DNA from: Dyella japonica A8
Lineage (GTDB): Bacteria > Pseudomonadota > Gammaproteobacteria > Xanthomonadales > Rhodanobacteraceae
DNA: 64,000 nt
Direction: 5' to 3'
Assembly: GCF_000725385.1 (NCBI RefSeq)
Contig: NZ_CP008884.1
Span: forward strand, 4,402,001-4,466,000
Shown piece by piece: positions 37,254 through 46,906 of the stretch. The notes below the pieces were generated by a model. The model saw nothing but the letters and a program-made list of their open reading frames with translations, ran no database searches and was not told the DNA's origin. Each line of letters opens with the position of its first letter. The first letter of the stretch is position 1. Position numbers and translations under genes: made by a program.

Positions 37254-38227
37254 CCGTCATCCCGGCGCAGGCCGGAGGCGCTTCACAACAGCCGTAGGCT
37301 GGTCATCCAGTTTCTGTCGTGGTCAGTCGTCGCCTCAGGCGTTCCCGCGAGCGGGCCGCTTACGCAGCGGGCGTTTCGACCTTCTGCCGAAGGCCGAGTC
37401 ACTTTTCTTTTGCTGGCCCAAAAGAAAAGTAACCCAAAGAAAATGGCCTGAAGAGCCAGAGCTGGCAGCATTCTGCTGGGATAAGCCCGAACGCGTGAGG
37501 CAGGTCGTTGCTTAACTACCTCCGCCTCTACACAGCGGGTACCTCCAAGCGTTTCGCAACGCGCCATGGCGATGAGGACTTAAAACGGCACATCGCTTCG
37601 TTTCGGTGTGGCCAGGACGCGGGCGACCGCCCGCTTTTCTGTGGGAGCGCACCCTGTGCGCGACAACCTAACGGAGCGGTGACTACGAGACGCCCCAGTC
37701 GCGCACAGGGTGCGCTCCCACAAGGGATCCGTCATCTTGGAGTGCTCCGCTGACGCCTCGAGCTCTCGCTTTGGCTTTTGGCTTTTGGCTTTTGGCTTTT
37801 GGCTCTTAGCTCTTGATCTCCCGGGTCCCCGTATGACGCGGCGGGCGGGGGGAGGAATAGCCCGAAGGGTGGCCGGCAAGGATGCCGGCCAGTTTGGCGT
37901 CAGGGCAGGATGCCCTGTCGACAAACCCCGCAACCCGACCGCGAACCTGGAGGGCCATAGGCCCGGAAGGCGCGTCATCCGGGGGGCCCTTTCTTTGGGT
38001 TACTTTTCTTTGGGCAAGCAAAGAAAAGTGACCCGGACTGCGGCAGCAGTTCGGAAGCCCGCGGCAGGCGAGCCAGATCGCGGGAGCGCCTGAGGCGACG
38101 GCCGACCACGACAGAAACGGGATGACCAGCCATGCGGTTGTTGAAAAGCGCCTCCGGCCCTTGCCCCCTTTTCGGGGTGCGCCGGGATGACGGCTAAAGA
38201 ACGAGGCGGCGGGGCTAGCTTGCCCCC
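37254..38227. repeat. Mosaic intergenic repeat, copy R4 (about 1 kb, near-identical to R1)
   Basis: Same order as R1 with very few differences over most of its length. The first hairpin is intact here (CTTTTCTTTTGCTGGCCC with mate AAAAGAAAAG, near 37402-37432), whereas R1 carries extra bases. The GTGGG-headed REP doublet is at 37641-37721, five GGCTTTT units near 37770-37805 and the second hairpin near 37999-38033. R1 and R4 are in the same orientation. Confidence 0.8.
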
Positions 38228-38308
38228 TCACCCCCCCTCTCCCGTCCCTCAAAACCGCAGCCACCCAAGGCTGGCCCCGCGCGCCCGGCCGCGTAGAGGG
38301 AGCAGGAA

Positions 38309-38755
38309 CTACTCCACCGCCCTCACCACCAGCGTCGTCCCATCCACCCCGACCACCTCAACCGTGCTCCCCACAGGCAAATCCGGTCCACGCACCAACC
38401 AGAGGCTATCGCCCACCTTCGCCTTGCCGCGCCCATGAACAATCGCCTCGGCCAGCACATACCGCTGCCCGATCTTCTGCTCGCCACGCCGGTTGAGTAG
38501 CGCATCTCCCGGCTCATCCCGCATCAGGCGCGGACGCAACACGTACCAATAGGCCGCGCACGACAAGAACGCCAGCACCGCGAACACCAGCGCCTGCGCC
38601 AGCATCGACATGCCCGGCGCAACCAGCACCACCAGTCCGGTGACGCCGGCGGCAATGCCTATCCACAGCATGAAATAGCCGGGCAGGATCACCTCGATGG
38701 CAATCAACACCAGCGCGAGGATCCACCACAGGTAATGCAGCGCGATCTGTTCCAT
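38309..38755 (-). CDS. NfeD-family membrane protein
   Basis: A 148-residue protein with two or three N-terminal membrane helices (WWILALVLIAIEVILPGYF, LAQALVFAVLAFLSCAAYW) and a C-terminal OB-fold soluble domain (about 85-148, RYVLAEAIVHGRGKAKVGD and TVEVVGVDGTTLVV). This is the short NfeD1b type that partners SPFH proteins. Its start lies 9 bases after the SPFH gene stop, forming the classic stomatin-NfeD operon. Confidence 0.92.
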   Translation of the reverse strand: MEQIALHYLWWILALVLIAIEVILPGYFMLWIGIAAGVTGLVVLVAPGMSMLAQALVFAVLAFLSCAAYWYVLRPRLMRDEPGDALLNRRGEQKIGQRYVLAEAIVHGRGKAKVGDSLWLVRGPDLPVGSTVEVVGVDGTTLVVRAVE

Positions 38756-38764
38756 CGTCGTCGC

Positions 38765-39718
38765 TCAGCTCATCGCCGGCGGCGTACGGCGGCCGGTGTT
38801 CGTCGCCTGCTGCTGGCTCAGCGAATCCTTGGCCAGCTCGGCGATGCCGGCCAGCGAACCGAGGATGCCGGTCGCCTCCACCGGCAGCAGCAGGGTCTTC
38901 TGATTCGGTGAATGCGCCATCTCCTTCAGCGCTTCGACGTACTTGTTGGCGACGAAGTAATTCAACGCGTTGACGTTGCCGTTGGCGATGGCCTCGGACA
39001 CCATCTTGGTCGCTTCGGCTTCCGCCTCGGCAAGGCGGATGCGCGCCTCGGCCTCGCGGAAGGCCGCTTCCTTCTTGCCCTCGGCGGCCAGGATGGCGGA
39101 CTGCTTCTCGCCGTCCGCCTTCAGCACGGCGGCCTGGCGCAGGCCTTCGGCCTCCAGGATGTTGGCGCGCTTCTCGCGCTCGGCCTTCATCTGGCGGGCC
39201 ATGGAATCGACGAGGTCGCGCGGCGGCGCGATGTCCTTGATCTCGATGCGGTTGACCTTGACGCCCCACGGATGGGTGGCTTCATCCACCACGGTGAGCA
39301 GCTTGGCATTGATGGCATCGCGCTGGCTGAGCGATTCGTCCAGGTCCATCGAACCGAGCACGGTGCGGATATTGGTCATCACCAGGGCCAGTGCGGCCTG
39401 TTCCAGATTGGCCACTTCATAGGCGGCCTTGGCGGCATCCAGCACTTGGTAGAACACCACGCCATCGACGCGCACCACGGCGTTGTCCTTGGTGATGACG
39501 TCCTGCGAAGGCACGTCGAGCACCTGCTCCATCATGTTCATCTTGCGGCCAATGCCGTAGATGAAGGGCATCAGGAAATGCAGGCCCGGCGTGAGTGTGC
39601 GTGTATAGCGCCCGAAGCGCTCCACGGTCCATTCGAAGCCCTGCGGCACGATGCGCACCAGCTTGGCGAGCACGATGATCGCGACCACGATCACCACCAA
39701 TGCAAACAGCTGTCCCAT
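38765..39718 (-). CDS. SPFH/paraslipin (stomatin-like) membrane protein
   Basis: A 317-residue protein anchored by one N-terminal helix (LFALVVIVVAIIVLAKLV), with the SPFH/band-7 domain from about 25 to 190 (IVPQGFEWTVERFGRYTRTL, VITKDNAVVRVDGVVFYQVL) and a long Ala/Glu-rich coiled coil (about 190-260). It resembles QmcA and paraslipin, which organise membrane microdomains and protect membrane proteins. Paired with NfeD downstream. Confidence 0.93.
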   Translation of the reverse strand: MGQLFALVVIVVAIIVLAKLVRIVPQGFEWTVERFGRYTRTLTPGLHFLMPFIYGIGRKMNMMEQVLDVPSQDVITKDNAVVRVDGVVFYQVLDAAKAAYEVANLEQAALALVMTNIRTVLGSMDLDESLSQRDAINAKLLTVVDEATHPWGVKVNRIEIKDIAPPRDLVDSMARQMKAEREKRANILEAEGLRQAAVLKADGEKQSAILAAEGKKEAAFREAEARIRLAEAEAEATKMVSEAIANGNVNALNYFVANKYVEALKEMAHSPNQKTLLLPVEATGILGSLAGIAELAKDSLSQQQATNTGRRTPPAMS

Positions 39719-39778
39719 TGCCTGATCCCCGATCCATGAAGGTTGGACCGAGTATAGGCGAGCCCGTGGACGACGGGA

Positions 39779-41167
39779 CTAGCGGTCGGCGCGCGGCCCC
39801 AGCGGCAACAGCAGGCTGACCCGCAGGCCGCCCTCTTCCCGGTTGGCGAGCGCGATGCGGCCACCATGGGCTTCCGCGATCTCGCGCGCCAGGGCCAGGC
39901 CAAGGCCCGTGCCCGAACGCTTGGTGGAATAGAACGGCAGCAGGGCCTGCGCCAGCACGGTTTCACTCATGCCGGGGCCGCGGTCGGCTACTTCAATGCG
40001 CACGTCGCGGCTGACCACGGTCAGCGAGATCGATACCTCGTCTTCGGCGCCGCCCGACTCGTGCGCGTTCTTCACCAGGTTGATCAGCACCTGCTCGATC
40101 TGCGCCGCATCGAACCAGCCCGGCTGCTCCGGCAGGGAACCGCGCAACTGGAACTTGCAATGCAGCGACAGGTTCTCCAGGAACGGCTTCCAGTCGATGG
40201 ACGAGGGCTGCGGCGCCGGCAACTTGGCGAAGCTGGCGTAGCCGGCGATGAAGCCGTGCAGATGACGTGCGCGTTCGCCAATGGTGGCGAACACGCCCGG
40301 CAACCGCGCGGTGTCGCCACGGCGCGCCAGTTCGGCGCCGGAGTGCGCGAGTGAGGAAATCGGCGCCAGCGAATTGTTGAGCTCGTGGCTGATCACGCGT
40401 ATCACGCGCTTCCACGTTGCCACTTCCTGCCGCGACAGTTCGCGCGTCATGCGCCGGAACAGTTGCAGGCGATGCGGCCGCCCCTGCAGGCGGAAATTGC
40501 GTTGCGACAGGTGGAAGGTTTCCTCGCCGCCGTCCATCTCCACCGTCAGCAGCGCGTCCTCGCCGCCTTCCACGGCGCGGCGCAAGGCCTCGGGGCTGTC
40601 GCTGATCAGCTCGGCGAAGTTCAGGCCGTGCAGCGTACGCCCGTCGTTGAACAGGTGGCGCGCCGCGATGTTGGCGTAGGTCACGCGGCCGCTCGCATCG
40701 GTGAGCACCAATGCCACCGGCGTGTTCTGCACCACCGTATCGAGCAGCAGTTCGCGCTGGGTGAGGTTCTGGCGCTGCTCGCGCAGCGTCTGGCCCAGTG
40801 CGTTGTGCATGCGGATCAACTCGCCCAGTTCGTCGCGACGCGTCGCGGCGATGGAGAAGCTGAAGTCGCCGTCGCGATAGCTGGCCACGGCGCCCTCAAG
40901 CGCGCGCAGCAGCCGGGTGACCGGCGACATCACGCGATGGCCCAGCCACAGCGAAAGCGGCAGCAGGAAGGCCATCGACACGAGGATGCCGCCATAGAAA
41001 CCGAAATGCGCCGGTGTTCCCAGATCGATGCCTTCTTGCCGCATCCACACCAGGATCTGTGGCAGCGGCCACTGGGACACGCCGGCATAGATGAGCGCAC
41101 CCGATACGCCGGCAAAGCCCAGCAGCATCACCATGCGCGACTCGAGCGAACGCAAGCCCAGTCGCAT
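39779..41167 (-). CDS. NtrY-like membrane sensor histidine kinase
   Basis: A 462-residue sensor. TM1 is about 12-30, a short periplasmic loop of about 26 residues follows, TM2 is about 57-77, HAMP about 78-130, PAS about 140-240 (VALVLTDASGRVTYANIAAR), then the phospho-accepting H261 in RVISHELNNSLAPIS. The ATP domain shows LINLVKNAHESGG, ADRGPGMSE and GTGLGLALAREIAEAHGGRI. The start is ATG 41167 with a GGGGAGAGG site. Its partner is the NtrC-type regulator upstream; the small loop suggests it senses membrane state. Confidence 0.9.
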   Translation of the reverse strand: MRLGLRSLESRMVMLLGFAGVSGALIYAGVSQWPLPQILVWMRQEGIDLGTPAHFGFYGGILVSMAFLLPLSLWLGHRVMSPVTRLLRALEGAVASYRDGDFSFSIAATRRDELGELIRMHNALGQTLREQRQNLTQRELLLDTVVQNTPVALVLTDASGRVTYANIAARHLFNDGRTLHGLNFAELISDSPEALRRAVEGGEDALLTVEMDGGEETFHLSQRNFRLQGRPHRLQLFRRMTRELSRQEVATWKRVIRVISHELNNSLAPISSLAHSGAELARRGDTARLPGVFATIGERARHLHGFIAGYASFAKLPAPQPSSIDWKPFLENLSLHCKFQLRGSLPEQPGWFDAAQIEQVLINLVKNAHESGGAEDEVSISLTVVSRDVRIEVADRGPGMSETVLAQALLPFYSTKRSGTGLGLALAREIAEAHGGRIALANREEGGLRVSLLLPLGPRADR

Positions 41168-41195
41168 CAAACCTCTCCCCTGTGCAGCGCCGCCA

Positions 41196-41516
41196 TCAGT
41201 GACACGCGCCACCCGGACCCATCGGCACGCAATTGACGTGCGGCCCGCGGCCGTTGTTGATGATTACGCGGATCGGCGTCTGGTCCGCCGGTGCCTTGTC
41301 CTTCACGGGCCCCTCGCTGAAATTAAAGCGCTGGGCCTGGCTAGCCGCCGTGCTCAGCGTGTCCTTGTAACCGGTCGTCGCCGTGCCCGATGGCGCAGGC
41401 GACAGCTTGCCCCAGCGGTCGCTCGATGACGGCGGGGCGATGCCCTGCGCCGCCGCGCTGGCGCCGAGCAAGGCGATGACCAGAAGCAGGTAGCGATAGC
41501 GCATGACGAACTCCAT
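41196..41516 (-). CDS. Small exported protein of unknown function
   Basis: A 106-residue protein with a signal peptide (YRYLLLVIALLGASAAAQG). The mature part is Ser/Pro-rich and ends TPIRVIINNGRGPHVNCVPM, GPGGACH, with two Cys near the end. I do not recognise a family. The ATG at 41516 (site GGAGGG) is used; another at 41504 is possible. It lies 28 bases before the histidine kinase on the same strand, so it may belong to the same signalling unit. Confidence 0.6.
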   Translation of the reverse strand: MEFVMRYRYLLLVIALLGASAAAQGIAPPSSSDRWGKLSPAPSGTATTGYKDTLSTAASQAQRFNFSEGPVKDKAPADQTPIRVIINNGRGPHVNCVPMGPGGACH

Positions 41517-41576
41517 CGACCCTCCGGACATCATCCTCGGCATTCATGGCGGGGGCAACGCTCCCTGCCTCACCTT

Positions 41577-41641
41577 GTGGGAGCGCACCCTGTGCGCGAC
41601 TTGCCTGACATCGTGCAGTCGCGCACAGGGTGCGCTCCTAC
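41577..41641. repeat. REP doublet between regulator and small exported protein
   Basis: GTGGGAGCGCACCC... at 41577-41600 and the inverse at 41618-41641, which ends in the GTAGG-type head. It forms a hairpin just after the response-regulator stop codon. Confidence 0.8.
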
Positions 41642-41657
41642 AAGAAACGGGCCGGTT

Positions 41658-42995
<1,338 letters not shown>

Positions 42996-43077
42996 TCGTC
43001 GCTTGCACATGTAGACGTGGATGCAGCTCCACGCCAAAAGGTTGCCATCATTTCGCCGATTCGTCGCGATTGACAGT

Positions 43078-43479
43078 TCAGTCGCTTCTTATGGGAGGGG
43101 GTAGCGGTTCGAGCAGCTCGGCGCATGCCTGGGGAGCCAGCAGCACGGCCTGCTCCGTTCCACGGCGACGCACCTTCAGGGGCATGGGCGAGATGCCGTG
43201 ATCCCGCAACGTGACGAGGAAGTCAGCCACGGCGGCCACGGGCTTGCCGTCTGCTTGCAGGATAAGGTCACCCTCTGCGAGGCCCCAGAGATTCACGGGC
43301 ATTTCTTGCACCACCCTGACGCCACCGGCCTTGTCCGTCGTCAGATCTAATGACTGTCCCCCCCTGCCCCAATGCAAGGCGTCACTTGATTCCCAGGATG
43401 ACCAATCGGACGCCAGTGCATGACTGGCCGGCAACAGCAGGCCCGCTGCCAGCAGCAGGTGCTTCAGTGTTCGTCGCAC
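43078..43479 (-). CDS. Exported PDZ-like protein
   Basis: A 133-residue secreted protein. The start is GTG 43479: it has a strong GGGAG site 8 bases upstream and opens directly into a signal peptide (RRTLKHLLLAAGLLLPASHALA). The mature part resembles a PDZ domain (VQEMPVNLWGLAEGDLILQA, DGKPVAAVADFLVTLRDHG), a module that binds C-terminal peptides. It may be a periplasmic adaptor. It lies between the regulator and a metallopeptidase on the same strand. Confidence 0.7.
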   Translation of the reverse strand: MRRTLKHLLLAAGLLLPASHALASDWSSWESSDALHWGRGGQSLDLTTDKAGGVRVVQEMPVNLWGLAEGDLILQADGKPVAAVADFLVTLRDHGISPMPLKVRRRGTEQAVLLAPQACAELLEPLPPPIRSD

Positions 43480-43531
43480 GTCATCACTCCCTGAAAAAGC
43501 GCGCGCCGTCATGGACGGCGCGCGCGGTGGA

Positions 43532-45340
43532 TCAAGCAGCGGCCGGATGCGCCGGTGCCTTGCCCGCCTTCACGGCAGCGATCCAGGCATCGACGCGGGC
43601 TTCCAGCACGTCCAGCGGCAGCGCACCACCGTTGAGGATCTCGTCGTGGAAGGCGCGGATGTCGAACTTGTCGCCCAGTTCCTTCTTGGCGTGCGCACGC
43701 AGCGCCAGGATCTTCAGCTGACCCATCTTGTAAGCCAGCGCCTGGCCCGGCCAGGTGACGTAGCGGTCGGTCTCGGCCTGCACGCTCGGCTCGTCCTCGC
43801 TGGAATGCGCGTGGAAGAAGTCGACCATCTGCTGGCGGCTCCAATGCTTGTAGTGCACGCCGGTGTCGAGCACGAGGCGGTCGGCGCGCAGCAGCTCATC
43901 GGAGAGATGGCCGTAGTACGAGAGCGGATCCTTGTAGAAGCCCAGCTCCTTGCCCAACTGCTCGGCGTACAGTGCCCAGCCTTCGATGTAGGCGTTGTAG
44001 CCCGCCTGCTGACGGAACGGCGGCAGGCCCTGCAGCGTCTGCGCGATGGAGATCTGCATGTGATGGCCCGGGATGCCTTCGTGATAGGCCGTCGACTCGA
44101 TGCTCAGCACGTTGCGGTTCTGGTAATCGCCGGTGTTGACGAAGATCTGGCCCGGACGCGATCCGTCCGGCGTGCCCTGGCGGTACTCGGCGCCGGCCGC
44201 TTCCTTCTCGCGGAAGGCTTCCACCGGCATCACTTCCACCTTGGTCTTGGGCAGCAGGCCGAACAGCTTCGGCAGTTCCGGCTGCATGCCGGCCAGGTAA
44301 GTGCGATAGCGGTTGAGGATGTCCTCGCGCGAGGTGGCGTGCACCTTCGGGTTGGTCTTGAGCGACTCGCGGAAGCTGGCCAGATCCTTGAAGCCCTGCT
44401 GCTTGGCGATCTCGGTCATCTCGCCTTCGATGCGCTTCACTTCGGACAGGCCGATCTCGTGGATGCGCTCGGGGCTTTCCTTGGTGGTGGTCATCTGCTC
44501 CACCTGGAAGGCATAGATGGCCTCGCCGTTGGGCAGCTGCCATACGCCCGGCTCGCTGCGGCCATGCGGGGCGTAGTCGTTCTTCACGAACGTGCCGAGC
44601 TTGGCGTAGGCCGGACGCACCTGCTGGTCGATGGCGGCGAGGATGGCGTCATGCAGGCGCTTCTGGTCGGCGGCGGACACCGTCTTGGGGAAGTGCTTCA
44701 GCGGCTCGGCGAACAGGCTGTCCATGCCGGCCGGCTTGCCGATGCTGTCGATCTGCGTGACCACTTTTTCCAGCACGTACTTCGGCGGCATCATGCCGTT
44801 CTTCATGCCCAGGCGCGCGGTTTCGGTGGCCTGGTCGAACAGCGCCGGCACCGACTTCAGGCGAGCGAGGTAGTCGTCGTATTCCTTGGTGTTGTCGAAC
44901 GGGATGGAGCTGATGAAACCGGCCAGCTGCAAGTGCACGCCGGTCATCTGTTCCAGCGGCATCTCGTCGATCTTCAGCTCGTGCGCCTTCAGCGCATCGG
45001 AGAGGCGACGCACCATCAGCTCCTGGTTGAGCTTGTCCTCTTCCGAGAAGCCGGTGGTGTCGATGGCCTTGAAGCGCTGCAGGAAGGCCTTGTCTGCGGC
45101 GTACTCGCGCTCGGCATAGGCCGGCGAGGCGTCGGCCCAGCGATCGTTGTAGCGAAGGTCGCCCAGGATCGTGGCGAACTCCGGCTGCGTTTCCAGCGTG
45201 TGCTGCCACTGCTCGGCGAGCAGGGCGTTGAGCGCCTTCACGCGGGTAGGTACATCCGTGGTCGTGGCGGCCTGCGCCGTGGCGAGGCACGCCGCCGACA
45301 TCACCACACCCGCCAACAACATTCGCGGTCCGATCTTCAT
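43532..45340 (-). CDS. DUF885-family exported metallopeptidase-like protein
   Basis: A 602-residue protein of the DUF885 family, related to gluzincin peptidases. A signal peptide (MLLAGVVMSAACLATAQA) directs it to the periplasm or outer surface. The zinc-type motif HEGIPGHH is at 420-427, followed by a downstream YIEGWALYAEQLGKELGFY segment that carries the likely third ligand Glu. The ATG at 45340 has a GAGGAT site. It lies 305 bases after the permease array, same strand; it may degrade peptides in the envelope. Confidence 0.85.
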   Translation of the reverse strand: MKIGPRMLLAGVVMSAACLATAQAATTTDVPTRVKALNALLAEQWQHTLETQPEFATILGDLRYNDRWADASPAYAEREYAADKAFLQRFKAIDTTGFSEEDKLNQELMVRRLSDALKAHELKIDEMPLEQMTGVHLQLAGFISSIPFDNTKEYDDYLARLKSVPALFDQATETARLGMKNGMMPPKYVLEKVVTQIDSIGKPAGMDSLFAEPLKHFPKTVSAADQKRLHDAILAAIDQQVRPAYAKLGTFVKNDYAPHGRSEPGVWQLPNGEAIYAFQVEQMTTTKESPERIHEIGLSEVKRIEGEMTEIAKQQGFKDLASFRESLKTNPKVHATSREDILNRYRTYLAGMQPELPKLFGLLPKTKVEVMPVEAFREKEAAGAEYRQGTPDGSRPGQIFVNTGDYQNRNVLSIESTAYHEGIPGHHMQISIAQTLQGLPPFRQQAGYNAYIEGWALYAEQLGKELGFYKDPLSYYGHLSDELLRADRLVLDTGVHYKHWSRQQMVDFFHAHSSEDEPSVQAETDRYVTWPGQALAYKMGQLKILALRAHAKKELGDKFDIRAFHDEILNGGALPLDVLEARVDAWIAAVKAGKAPAHPAAA

Positions 45341-45502
45341 GGGTACATCCTCGGGTTGAGATTCGCCTATTCTGCACACCCGGCGCCGGCCTGCCCGTGC
45401 CGAACCGCACGGGCGAGTGGTTCAGCTACGCGAAACCCAGAGAAGCTCCAAGAACCTGTTCAAGATCTTCTGGGCGTCTCAGAAAAGCGGCTTCTTTTTG
45501 CT

Positions 45503-45583
45503 CGTCATCCCCGCGAAAGCGGGGATCCAGTGACTTTATAGGCTACGAACAGGCACTGGATTCCCGCTTTCGCGGGAATGACG
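45503..45583. repeat. dRS3-like inverted repeat pair after the permease array
   Basis: CGTCATCCCCGCGAAAGCGG... and, after about 20 bases, its near-complement ending GCGGGAATGACG. It lies in the 305-base gap 45341-45645 between the last permease and the DUF885 gene and probably marks the 3' end of the ABC operon mRNA. Nothing else is seen in that gap. Confidence 0.78.
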
Positions 45584-45645
45584 GTGAGGGAAATGGGTGT
45601 TCCCGCAAGAAATTGAACAGGCTCTTGGCAAACACCACCGCCACC

Positions 45646-46896
45646 CTAGATCGACCGGGTCGCCACCACCGGGGGCACCTCGGCCGCCCGCCTGGCCGGC
45701 GCCAGCACGGCCAGCTGGCCAAGCAGGAGCACCACCACGCCACCGATCGGCATGTAGTTCCACGGCAGGCGCGGCAGCTCGTAATAGTGCATGAGCACGC
45801 CGTTGGCGACATACGCCAGGGCCATGCCCACCATGACACCGGCGCCGGCGATCAGCAGGTTTTCCACCATGAAGTACCGCATTACCTGCCCACGGCGCGC
45901 GCCCAGTGCCCGCTGAATGCCGATCTGTCGCGTGCGTCGCTGCACCCAGAAGCCGGTGAGGCCCATGATGCCGATGGCCGTCACCACGATCACCGCGAGC
46001 GTGACGCCGGCGAACAGCCACAGGGCGGCGCGTGCGCTGGTGAGGGCTTCGTGGCGGCGTTCGGCGTAGGTGTCGATCTTGGCCTGAATGTCTTCGGCCA
46101 TCAGCGGCCCGAATTCACGCTTGATGGTGTCGCGGATGCCCCGCATGGCCACCTCGCGCATGGCCGGATCGATGCGCACGGCGTAGCCCACCATGGCCGT
46201 GTCGCCAATGCGCTTGGCCGCCAGCAACGTGTTGTCCGCGCGGCCGTCCGTTGCCAGCGAGAGCTGGTTGCGCATCAGGTGGCGCACCACGCCGATCACC
46301 TGGTAGCCATGTCCGTCGGGTTCGTCGGGCACCTTCAGCATCTGCCCCACTGCCGGCTGATCGCCGAACAGCTGCCTGGCCAGCGACTGGGTGATGATGA
46401 TGGGCTCGGGCGACGCGGTGCCCGGCACCGCGGAGGACGATTGGTTGACGCCGAAGTCCCGATACTCGGCCGGCAGGAAATCCCGCCCGGCGATCAGCTG
46501 CAGGCCCAGCGATGTCACCAGCCCTTCGCCGAAATAGCCATTCACGCCGACCTTGACGCCACGGGGCGACTGCAAGGTGTAGTCGATCATCATCATGCTG
46601 ATCATGGGCAAGCCTAGCGCCGCCGATGCGGACCGGATGCCGGGCGTGCGGCTCAGCGCCAGCTGGCCGGCGCGCACCTCGGCACCCGTCCAAGGCCGCA
46701 CGCGCGAGGCAATCTGGTCGACCAGCACCAGTTCGTTCTCCGCCAGACCGCTGGGCGCCACCATGGGCTGCACGCGCTGCCAGACGAGAAACAACACATT
46801 GCACAGAATGGCGCAGGCCAGCGCCACCTGCAGCAGCACCAGCGTCGGCATCAACGCGTGGCGACGCAGTACCTTGAGCATGATCGAAAGTGACAT
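45646..46896 (-). CDS. ABC transporter permease, FtsX/MacB fold, short form A1
   Basis: 416 residues. One N-terminal helix (LMPTLVLLQVALACAILCNV), an extracytoplasmic MacB-type domain (about 40-280), then three C-terminal helices with IGIQRALGARRGQVMRYFMV and a tail PPVVATRSI. It is the most divergent of the five short forms, lacks the N-terminal PIL.ALRRH pattern in full (MLKVLRRHALMP) and is the last gene of the array. The ATG at 46896 has a GGGAGG site and is 10 bases after gene B1. Confidence 0.88.
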   Translation of the reverse strand: MSLSIMLKVLRRHALMPTLVLLQVALACAILCNVLFLVWQRVQPMVAPSGLAENELVLVDQIASRVRPWTGAEVRAGQLALSRTPGIRSASAALGLPMISMMMIDYTLQSPRGVKVGVNGYFGEGLVTSLGLQLIAGRDFLPAEYRDFGVNQSSSAVPGTASPEPIIITQSLARQLFGDQPAVGQMLKVPDEPDGHGYQVIGVVRHLMRNQLSLATDGRADNTLLAAKRIGDTAMVGYAVRIDPAMREVAMRGIRDTIKREFGPLMAEDIQAKIDTYAERRHEALTSARAALWLFAGVTLAVIVVTAIGIMGLTGFWVQRRTRQIGIQRALGARRGQVMRYFMVENLLIAGAGVMVGMALAYVANGVLMHYYELPRLPWNYMPIGGVVVLLLGQLAVLAPARRAAEVPPVVATRSI

Positions 46897-46906
46897 GGCG
46901 CCTCCC

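Noticed and set aside
43016..43033. CGTGGA-N6-TCCACG palindrome upstream of the response regulator
   Set aside because: A single 6-bp dyad in GC-rich DNA, unlike the CGGACA array at the exporter promoter; too weak to call an operator.
43511..45541. Long open frame antisense to the DUF885 gene
   Set aside because: The minus-strand protein has a signal peptide, HEGIPGHH and family features; the plus frame does not.
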